This document shows positions 57,767 to 64,000 of a DNA stretch of 64,000 nucleotides, piece after piece (the stretch's first letter is position 1; each line of letters opens with the position of its first letter). A program made the position numbers and the translations under genes. The stretch is taken from assembly GCF_026262505.1 (NCBI RefSeq), contig NC_067206.1, forward strand, positions 7,654,879 through 7,718,878, read 5' to 3'. The notes under the pieces were generated by a model that made no database searches, was not told where the DNA came from, and saw nothing but the letters and a program-made list of their open reading frames with translations. This DNA is from Trichomonas vaginalis G3 (taxonomy: Eukaryota > Parabasalia > Trichomonadida > Trichomonadidae).

Positions 57767-58219
57767 ATGTCTAGCGATTTCGCTATCTATATTCGAGACA
57801 AGCTTTTCGACAGCAAAACATCTGTCGACCATAAAATCTTACATAGTGTAAACAAGAAAGGTGAATTTGTTCTAAAGTTCTGTTTCTGGGAATATGACAA
57901 GAACCATAAAACATTAAGCAGAGCAGTCTTAAAATTTGTCAATGACCGACTTGTTGACAGAGATGACGCCAATTGGAAAGATGAAGTCCAACAAAAGTTC
58001 TTAGAATGCAAAGAAGACACATGCGCTGTTCTTGAAGATGAAATAGAAAACAGAATAGATGAGCTATTAAAGGACAAAGAACTTTTACATAAATATGGTT
58101 CGGAGAAATTTGACATAACTCCACCAGAAAAGAAGAAGAAAGAAAAGAAAGAAAAGAAAGTAGAAGAAGAGAAGAAAGAACCTGAACCAGTTCCAGAGAA
58201 AAAGAAATTTGACATGTAA
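57767..58219 (+). CDS. Unknown 150-aa Maverick protein
   Basis: An alpha/beta-looking body (DFAIYIRDKLFDSKTSVD, CFWEYDKNHKTLSRAVLKF) with a Lys/Glu-rich tail and PEPVPEKKKFDM at the end. Its start module TTTTTATCTTTTAGAAA lies within the 36-bp gap to the divergent ATPase. It converges on 58236 with 16 bp between. No family recognised. Confidence 0.62.
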   Translation: MSSDFAIYIRDKLFDSKTSVDHKILHSVNKKGEFVLKFCFWEYDKNHKTLSRAVLKFVNDRLVDRDDANWKDEVQQKFLECKEDTCAVLEDEIENRIDELLKDKELLHKYGSEKFDITPPEKKKKEKKEKKVEEEKKEPEPVPEKKKFDM

Positions 58220-58235
58220 AAATAAAATTTTATTT

Positions 58236-58655
58236 TTAGAACATTTCTGGGTCAATGTCAATGTTCTCTTCCTCTTTAGGAGTAAACACTGGCTTAGACT
58301 CTAAAATCTTTTTACCCAATTTACCTTGAACTTCTACAACTTTAGACTCATAATATTCATAGTCGTCTGCTTTCTTTGGTTCATAAGGTATAACAAGTTT
58401 GTATGCTTTGCCTTCTTTAAGGTTTGAGAACCTTCTGTCAAAACTTTCTTTGACTGCTAACAAACCTTCTATGTCTAAGTCTTCAAATTTCGCACCATTT
58501 TTAGTCACAATAGCAAACTTAACTGGTTCGATGTTCCAAACTTTGCTGAATGAAGACTTTTCAAAATGGTAGAAGTAAACATTCAAATATGTGAATGGGT
58601 CTAGTTCTTCTTTAAGTCCTGACATGTACTTGTTTACTGAGATGAATTTTGCCAT
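58236..58655 (-). CDS. Unknown 139-aa Maverick protein
   Basis: A mixed alpha/beta protein (YLNVYFYHFEKSSFSKVW, KFAIVTKNGAKFEDLDIEG), ending in an acidic tail (EEENIDIDPEMF). The acidic end and its place next to the helicase region would be compatible with a replication accessory or single-strand-binding protein, but there is no direct evidence. It starts right after the T-tract module. Confidence 0.6.
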   Translation of the reverse strand: MAKFISVNKYMSGLKEELDPFTYLNVYFYHFEKSSFSKVWNIEPVKFAIVTKNGAKFEDLDIEGLLAVKESFDRRFSNLKEGKAYKLVIPYEPKKADDYEYYESKVVEVQGKLGKKILESKPVFTPKEEENIDIDPEMF

Positions 58656-58693
58656 CTTTTCTATCGGATAAAAAAAAATATTTTTTTTAAAAT

Positions 58694-59928
58694 TTACTCA
58701 TAAAAATTTTTCTTTGTATATACACCATTCTGTACGTCTAAAAGACTTTTGACATTTGCCAAGAATGTTCGTTTAGACGCTGTCATATAACCATATTCTT
58801 GACAATATTGTTTATACGAATCGTACAATGACCTTTCATCTAATGACACAAAGTCAGTTTCATCTATGAACAGTTCATATACACTCTTGTTTGCTTCTAA
58901 CAATGTTTGTCTCTCTTCGGTATGTGGAATTTGTCTTGGATTGAACTTAGAAATATCTAATGTCATGAAATATGAGAACAAGTGGTTGTAAAAGTCAGAT
59001 GTCAAAGTTTCTGCTAAGTCGTCAAAATATTCTGTATCTTGCATATGAGAATCTGACGTTCTGACAACTACATATCTTCTGTCAGAACTTTCTAACTTCA
59101 TCGGAACAGCATTGTTTGAAACCATAATGAAGTTTGCAACATTTTCACAAACTCTTTGGTCTTTATATTTTCTTTCAACAACTCCAACTTTGTCTGTTAT
59201 AAGACTCTTCAAAGCATCTGAGTTCAAAACTTTTGTTGTATCTATACTTTGAAGTTCATTGCAAACTATAAGTTTCATATTCTCTATTGAGGAGTTAAAC
59301 TTGCCACAGATGTTTTCTAAGTTTGTCATATTCGGGTTCGAATAGCCCTCTAACAGTTTGCACAAAATATCTGTAAAGAATGTGTTCTTACCAGTTCCTT
59401 GTTTTCCAATTATAATGAGAGCAGTTTCATTTTTAGCACTTGGATGTTGTAAGATGTTTGCAAACCAAATAAGATATACTCATAAACCTTTTCGTTTCCA
59501 TTGCATATAATTTCTTTGACATGGTCTAACCAAGCTTCTATAATATTTTCTTTCCATTCTACTTGTTCATATTTATATCCAGTGAAGATAGAATAGAAGT
59601 TTGGAGAAGGTGTATAAAACTTTATACCTCGAACTGAAAAATCTTCTAACTTTGACAATAAGATATCCCAAGCATCTAACATCTTCATGCCAACTTGTAC
59701 GACTTTTATTTTCTTAAGTTTCTGTCTACATTCTTGTTCTGAAACTATTGTCGCTTTAGGTTTGTTAAAGACTACATCCCATTCTTTCATAACATAACAT
59801 TCTGGGGCAGAGTCAACATAAATGACTAAACGTTTCAAATTCTCGACTGCTTTGTTATAGTCTCTAAATGGACACATATTTCTGAATGCTTGGAAGTCAT
59901 AAAAATCTGAAACATCTATTCTGTACAT
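58694..59928 (-). pseudogene. SF3 helicase / primase-helicase region
   Basis: A replication helicase region of the D5/P4 superfamily 3 type. Seen: a Walker A GKQGTGKN word near 59395, LIVCNELQSID (Walker B-like), NFIMVSNNAVPMKLESSDRRYVVV (motif C with the sensor Asn and arginine finger typical of SF3), and an ERSLYDSYKQYCQEYGY helix in the carboxyl end. The 59410-59928 part (MYRIDVSDFYDFQAF) matches no known domain and may be a primase-like or DNA-binding head. The region appears interrupted in this copy. Confidence 0.72.
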
Positions 59929-59957
59929 TTTTATAAAAATAAAAAAAATATTTTTTT

Positions 59958-60755
59958 TTATTCTTGACTTTGTTGTTGCATTTGTTGCATTTGTTGTTCT
60001 TGAGCTATTTGTTGTTGAAGTTGTTCTTGTAATACAATACTTTCACCAGTTGCATCTTCCAATTCGAAACTTTCTGCCGTCATTGACAAATACATAGGAC
60101 ATAAAAGTTTTACAGGAACAAAGTTTGCGTCAACTAATGTCAACGTTATACTTGCCAAAGTGTTTGAGTTCACTAAGGTTGAAAATTCTGCATTCGAATG
60201 AACAATAGGCAAACCAGCAGAGAAAGTATTGTTTATACGCATAAGTATCTTTTGGTCATAATAGTTTCTGTCAACATTCGAATAACACTTTGAACCTAAG
60301 TTTGAAACAATATATAAGATTGGTGTGCTTAATGTCAATGGAATAGACATTCCTTGTATGACACCTTTTCCTGTTATAGGAAACTGTTGGTAGTAAAAAC
60401 CAGAAATAAGTTTTGTATTATAGCTCATATCGTTTATAGTAAACTCAGTCGGACATCCAAACATAATGAAACCTGCTCTAGTTGCAGCACATGTTACACC
60501 CGTACTTAAAGTATTAAATAAGTCAACAAAACCTGTTGGTGGTATATCTGAGTAAGTATCTTCAAAGGAGTATTTTTTACCATTCACAACAATAAAGTCT
60601 TCTGGTGTCAAAAGAGCAAAACAGGCTTTAGTCGTCATTGTGTTTAAGGTTAGTTTACAATATCGTCCTTGAGGACTTTGTAAGTTTGTTGTTATAGAAT
60701 TATATGACTCAGGGTTTTTAGTCGTAATAGTATAAACCATTATGTCTTCTGCCAT
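59958..60755 (-). CDS. Candidate minor capsid (penton) protein
   Basis: The protein has 265 residues, rich in beta strands and Thr/Asn (NPESYNSITTNLQSPQGRYC, GLPIVHSNAEFSTLVNSNTL), with a Gln/Met-rich tail of QQQ and MQQ repeats. Size and position between the packaging and major capsid genes match the single-jelly-roll penton protein of other Polintons. This is inferred from context, and structure prediction is needed. The frame looks whole. Confidence 0.6.
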   Translation of the reverse strand: MAEDIMVYTITTKNPESYNSITTNLQSPQGRYCKLTLNTMTTKACFALLTPEDFIVVNGKKYSFEDTYSDIPPTGFVDLFNTLSTGVTCAATRAGFIMFGCPTEFTINDMSYNTKLISGFYYQQFPITGKGVIQGMSIPLTLSTPILYIVSNLGSKCYSNVDRNYYDQKILMRINNTFSAGLPIVHSNAEFSTLVNSNTLASITLTLVDANFVPVKLLCPMYLSMTAESFELEDATGESIVLQEQLQQQIAQEQQMQQMQQQSQE

Positions 60756-60769
60756 TTATATATATTTAA

Positions 60770-61003
60770 AAGTTTTTCTGAAAGTGGAGAAGAACTTCAT
60801 CTAAACTTTCACATGACGTTTCTTGAAGTTCTCTGTCTAAGAAGTTCAAATATTTTGTAAAGACATAGAACTTTCCTTTGTCTACACGAACAAACAAAAC
60901 AGGGTCTTTCATATCGTTCAAAAGTGTGTAAAGTCCTTTACATGAAATAAAGTCTATATTATTTTTTCTTCAAACATCTTTCAAGAAGTTTTGACATTTT
61001 TAC
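60770..61003 (-). other. Short frame remnants
   Basis: A 230-bp gap holding a short coding-like stretch without a whole frame (ends in YLNFLDRELQETSCES-type sequence). It is probably a decayed small Maverick gene. Confidence 0.35.
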
Positions 61004-61582
61004 TTAGCAAATAAATTTTAATGAAATGTTGTGGTCGTCAAATATTTTTATGACGTCTGGGAAACTATACTTTAAGTTCAACGTTTCACCTCCTTTCATA
61101 ACGTATATCTTGTCAATGACATTATATGAAACACCACAGCAACTAATGTCGGGTTCTATTTCTTTGATGTTTATATCGTCTGCCTCTGTCAAAAGTTTCA
61201 ATAGTTCTTTCAAAACTTCATGAGGTGCAATGACATATGAGTTCACTTTTACAGGGTTGTGTTCGACCAAGTTTAACATTATACTTAAAGCTTGACAAAT
61301 CTTCTCCTGAGTTTGAAGTTTGTCTTTCAGTTGTTGGTAGTCGTTTCGAATATCTGCAACAGAACTTAAGTCTCTGCTAACTTCAGGATATGTTGGTTCT
61401 TTTACAGGAACAATTGTTATACCATCTTTGTCTTCGTATGGTTTCCCCACTTCAACATCTCTGTCTTTGACATTGACAACAACACTTTGACTGTTTGTTT
61501 GAGTTGGTGAATTTAACTTCACATCTGCCACCGCCATTAAACCTTTTGAAACACTCACGCTTCTATTTTTCGGAAATGACAT
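61004..61582 (-). CDS. Unknown 192-aa Maverick protein with coiled coil
   Basis: The start is MSFPKNRSVSVSKGL at 61582, following the shared start module; the longer upstream frame is not used. The protein has a VKDRDVEVGKPYEDKDGI region, then a coiled coil (IRNDYQQLKDKLQTQEKICQ), then a DISCCGVSYNVIDKIYV strand region. No family recognised. It is divergently paired with 61601 through an 18-bp spacer. Confidence 0.6.
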   Translation of the reverse strand: MSFPKNRSVSVSKGLMAVADVKLNSPTQTNSQSVVVNVKDRDVEVGKPYEDKDGITIVPVKEPTYPEVSRDLSSVADIRNDYQQLKDKLQTQEKICQALSIMLNLVEHNPVKVNSYVIAPHEVLKELLKLLTEADDINIKEIEPDISCCGVSYNVIDKIYVMKGGETLNLKYSFPDVIKIFDDHNISLKFIC

Positions 61583-61600
61583 TTTACTTAGAATAAAAAG
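61583..61600. promoter_or_regulatory. 18-bp bidirectional start region
   Basis: The entire gap between divergent ATGs. It contains ACTTAGAATAAAA and resembles the 46200-46217 near-palindrome (TCTAGAATAAAA) closely. Confidence 0.6.
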
Positions 61601-62020
61601 ATGGACGTATTCGAGTATCTCTTCGAATTGAAGCAGAACAAAGTTTACACACACAAACAATACAAATACATTGACAGAATAGTTCTTTATACAAACAATG
61701 GTAAATGTTATAGAATAGCAATATTTGCTGAACCAAAATATTTCCATAAAGCAAAGAAAGTTGGTATAACTGAAATGGTGAAAGTTCTTGACGTTGACAA
61801 AAATATAACAACAAAACTTACAGATATTTCTAAAGGTAAGTTTATCTTACAATATTATGTCAAAACTGGCGTACTGTCAATATTTGACGGAGAGAAGTCA
61901 GTTCAAGAACAACTTACTGACCTGCTGCCAAAATCTGCTCGATGGAAGCTGTCGTTATGCCAATCTGAGGAGCCCCAGCAGGTTTCATCGAACGAATCTT
62001 CAAAAGAGCATCTTCCGTGA
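61601..62020 (+). CDS. Unknown 139-aa Maverick protein
   Basis: It starts MDVFEYLFELKQNKVYTHK and has alternating strands (IVLYTNNGKCYRIAIFAEPK, GKFILQYYVKTGVLSIFDG). The last 35 residues overlap the antisense end of the capsid gene and are less certain. Function unknown. Confidence 0.55.
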   Translation: MDVFEYLFELKQNKVYTHKQYKYIDRIVLYTNNGKCYRIAIFAEPKYFHKAKKVGITEMVKVLDVDKNITTKLTDISKGKFILQYYVKTGVLSIFDGEKSVQEQLTDLLPKSARWKLSLCQSEEPQQVSSNESSKEHLP

Positions 62021-63521
62021 AAAGTGCTATTGGTTTTGTAAACTTCTTTGCTCTCAGTTCATCTGGACCGTCTCTGTCACCAGTATATTGTATTTGTACA
62101 GTACCAACAGTTGAAATACCACCCATAAAGTCTTCTGAGTCAGCAAATGGAATGCCAAGCCAAAAGTTTGAACGGTCTCCATTTGTATATTGAGTGTTTT
62201 GACCTCCTGTATGAGTCCATACTTTCACATATGGCATAATAGAACTTTGCATTTCAGGGTTAATGGTTGTTGTGAAGTTGTTGTTAAAGTTCATAGCATC
62301 TAATGTCAAGTTGTATGACCTCATATCCTCAACTGTAGAATATTCTTCTCTTGGATAATATTTGCCATCTATGTTTATATGATATTTAATACCGGGGTTG
62401 TAGAAACAAGAATAGTCATTTATAGTTCGTCTGAACAGTACAAACATAGTATCTGCATGTTTCATTGCAGTTGTTAAAGCAATATCTGTTCTTGCACCTG
62501 GGTCAGCACTTTGGTTTCCAACTTCACCTGCAAAGTCTTTGACAGATATTTGGTGTATAGGGAACATAAGTGGAACTGCAATATATTTGGCAGCTAAAGC
62601 ATTTGAAATATCTGGGTCCAACATATAGACTGCAAGTCTGCTTTCTATTCTCTTGCATTCAAACTTTTCGCATGTGAACTTAACTGGGTCCCAAGCAGTT
62701 CCAGCAGCATTGAAATAATAGTTTACTTCATTGTTGAAGTTTGAGAAACCAAAGTCTAAGTCAACTTTGTCTTTGCAAAATTCGGCGAATGACGTTTGAT
62801 TTGTTCCCTTTACGTCTGTAATAGTGAATGGGTCTTGTGTTGGTGCAATGACTAAGTTATTTTTGCTTGGAGTAAGTTCAATAGAAATTTTTCCTGCCCA
62901 GTTTGGCAAGTATCTTAAAAACCTGAAGATGAGGAAAGATGACAAAGGAACTCTAAGTTTCAGTTTTACTTTAGTGGCAGCATTTCCATCTGAACCAGAA
63001 AGGTTAACATAAACTCCTGGAACGTTAGGGTCAAGTCTTCTTATTTTCTCAATATTTGCATACTGGTCTGTTTGTTCTCTAGCTTGTGGTTGTACTGAGT
63101 TTCTCAAAGCGAACCATTCATAGTTTGCCCATGTTACTGTTTGAACTAAGTCAGAGTTAGAATATATCTTATATCCCATGAAAACTTCTGGAGCATATTG
63201 GTATCCGACATAGAAAATTCCATTGCAACCTTTCTTGTCAGACAACTTGGCAGAAGGTTTTATTTCAATGTCTTGTTCCACGTATAAGAATGAGTTGTCA
63301 ATAGAAATAATATGAAACCTGTCGCAAGCAATATCTACTGTTGTTGAAGAACCTTCTCCAAACTCACCTACGTTTCCATAAGAAACAGCAGTTGTATATT
63401 CGTAAGTTCCAGGAACTATTTCTGACCTTCTAATGGCATTGTCGCATTCGTTATACCATTCGGAAACATTTCCGTTCATGGCATCCAAAACTGTTGGCGT
63501 TATATTCTGAGCGGCGTACAT
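61914..63521 (-). CDS. Candidate major capsid protein
   Basis: The protein has 535 residues, full of beta-strand-like segments, and starts MYAAQNITPTVLDAMNGNV. Segments resembling those of Polinton major capsid proteins include YVEQDIEIKPSAKLSDKKG, LRVPLSSFLIFRFLRYLPNW and AVPLMFPIHQISVKDFAGE; I take it to be the double-jelly-roll capsid protein from size and position beside penton and ATPase. The start follows TTTTTACCCATATGAA. Structure prediction is required to confirm. It looks whole. Confidence 0.72.
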   Translation of the reverse strand: MYAAQNITPTVLDAMNGNVSEWYNECDNAIRRSEIVPGTYEYTTAVSYGNVGEFGEGSSTTVDIACDRFHIISIDNSFLYVEQDIEIKPSAKLSDKKGCNGIFYVGYQYAPEVFMGYKIYSNSDLVQTVTWANYEWFALRNSVQPQAREQTDQYANIEKIRRLDPNVPGVYVNLSGSDGNAATKVKLKLRVPLSSFLIFRFLRYLPNWAGKISIELTPSKNNLVIAPTQDPFTITDVKGTNQTSFAEFCKDKVDLDFGFSNFNNEVNYYFNAAGTAWDPVKFTCEKFECKRIESRLAVYMLDPDISNALAAKYIAVPLMFPIHQISVKDFAGEVGNQSADPGARTDIALTTAMKHADTMFVLFRRTINDYSCFYNPGIKYHINIDGKYYPREEYSTVEDMRSYNLTLDAMNFNNNFTTTINPEMQSSIMPYVKVWTHTGGQNTQYTNGDRSNFWLGIPFADSEDFMGGISTVGTVQIQYTGDRDGPDELRAKKFTKPIALFTEDALLKIRSMKPAGAPQIGITTASIEQILAAGQ

Positions 63522-63537
63522 TTCATATGGGTAAAAA
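63522..63537 (-). promoter_or_regulatory. T-tract start module of the capsid gene
   Basis: On the minus strand TTTTTACCCATATGAA directly precedes the capsid ATG. Confidence 0.5.
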
Positions 63538-63553
63538 TATAGAATAGTTGGAT

Positions 63554-63772
63554 TTATATATCATAATAGAACCCACTCGGACCAAGCTTTACTTTCTTCC
63601 TGACTGAGTTTTTAACTGAATCTTTAACTCTTCTTTTTCCTTCATTGCCACTACTTTCACTAGATGAAGTTACTTCTTCACTATTTTCACTTTGTTCTAC
63701 TCTTCTTCTTTGGTGTCGCTTTTGGTAACTTGCCCTCTGCTTCAAGTTGTTGCATCTTTGCCTCATGTTCAC
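63554..63772 (-). CDS. Small basic Maverick protein (capsid-adjacent)
   Basis: A frame of 72 residues with a Ser/Glu-rich middle, a Lys/Arg-rich end (RRVKDSVKNSVRKKVKLG) and the final GPSGFYYDI. It overlaps the end of the next upstream frame by about 86 nt. Basic size and position suit a virion core or maturation protein, as inference. No family recognised. Confidence 0.5.
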   Translation of the reverse strand: MNMRQRCNNLKQRASYQKRHQRRRVEQSENSEEVTSSSESSGNEGKRRVKDSVKNSVRKKVKLGPSGFYYDI

Positions 63773-63998
63773 CTAGTATGTTGTAAATTTTCCATGTCCT
63801 TTTTGCCTTTGGGCTCTGGTCGCCCATCTCAGGTAACCTATATCCTAGAAAGATTTTGTCATAGTTTGTATTTGAGTCTTCGCGTATTGTTTGCATGACT
63901 CTTTCCTGAGTTTCCGGTTCAAGCTCTTCAAACAGAGCTTGTCCATATGGAATAAGCTCGTTTCCAAATATATGTTTTTGTAGCCATTCTGGTTTTCT
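63687..63998 (-). CDS. Maverick protein, carboxyl end only
   Basis: The last 103 residues of a gene that continues past the window. Helical and acidic (PEWLQKHIFGNELIPYGQAL, ALFEELEPETQERVMQTIRE), then GYRLPEMGDQSPKAKRTWKI and a basic end (KATPKKKSRTK). The identity is not recognised. Confidence 0.55.
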   Translation of the reverse strand, partial: RKPEWLQKHIFGNELIPYGQALFEELEPETQERVMQTIREDSNTNYDKIFLGYRLPEMGDQSPKAKRTWKIYNILGEHEAKMQQLEAEGKLPKATPKKKSRTK

Positions 63999-64000
63999 TT

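Larger units (their letters stand above)
43505..64000 (+). mobile_element. Maverick/Polinton, right copy, runs off the window
   Basis: The element is at least 20.5 kb long, in mirror orientation to the left copy. Its parts are the terminal repeat, adenine methyltransferase, several small structural-looking genes, a phage-type fibre protein, the rve integrase, a repeat-rich accessory region with a KilA-N-like gene, an A32-type packaging ATPase, an SF3-type helicase region, and candidate minor and major capsid proteins. A DNA polymerase B was not seen and may lie past 64000. It looks largely whole with a few breaks, mostly in the 49-56 kb and helicase regions. Closeness to the left copy suggests recent spread of one subfamily. 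Confidence 0.93.

Overview
This window looks like nuclear DNA of the parabasalid Trichomonas vaginalis or a very close relative. The evidence is AT-rich intergenic DNA, host genes without introns, a free 62-residue ribosomal protein S30, a Tvmar1-type mariner, Maverick/Polinton elements with an integrase, packaging ATPase and capsid-type genes, and typical trichomonad families (glycine-rich surface proteins, GAF/phosphodiesterase proteins, a formate/nitrite-type transporter).

Layout. Positions 1-7801 are the end of a decayed Maverick/Polinton, read from its terminus at 7801 leftward and cut by the window edge. A 1.3 kb mariner is nested in it (4218-5520). Positions 7822-43479 are a 35.7 kb host segment. 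It holds a 52-bp tandem array, a Mutator-like transposon of about 4.2 kb with inverted, internally repeated ends (8326-12530), two minisatellites (21-bp and 24-bp units), a gene-free stretch with a GC-rich triple hairpin (16258-16425), a GSK3-like kinase, RPS30, a 2,248-residue acidic coiled-coil protein with an RRM-like domain, an FNT transporter, a glycine-rich surface-protein pseudogene, a GAF/pseudo-phosphodiesterase protein, a tRNA-Ile(GAT), an LCAT-like acyltransferase/phospholipase, a broken TAF1-like gene, a 236-bp MITE-like element and a second transposase-like gene. Positions 43505-64000 are a second Maverick/Polinton of the same subfamily in mirror orientation. It is much better preserved and runs past the window end.

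In the right-hand element, an adenine-methyltransferase gene sits next to the terminal repeat. It is followed by small structural-looking proteins, a protein with a tailed-phage-type fibre tip, the integrase, a gene-poor region packed with hairpin repeats and palindromes plus a KilA-N-like gene, and then a replication/packaging/capsid block (A32-type ATPase, SF3-type helicase region, candidate minor and major capsid proteins). Most start codons in the element directly follow a T-tract plus AAATG module. Three divergent gene pairs share spacers of only 17-18 bp, which suggests an element-specific transcription system. No DNA polymerase B is visible inside the window; it may lie beyond 64000.

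The strongest leads are the T-tract start-codon module, the phage-type fibre tip and methyltransferase in a Polinton, the palindrome and 106-bp hairpin arrays, the FYR-like ORF paired with a MULE transposase, the acidic protein with 12 copies of a TREI-type linear motif, the pseudo-phosphodiesterase, and the triple GC-rich hairpin.
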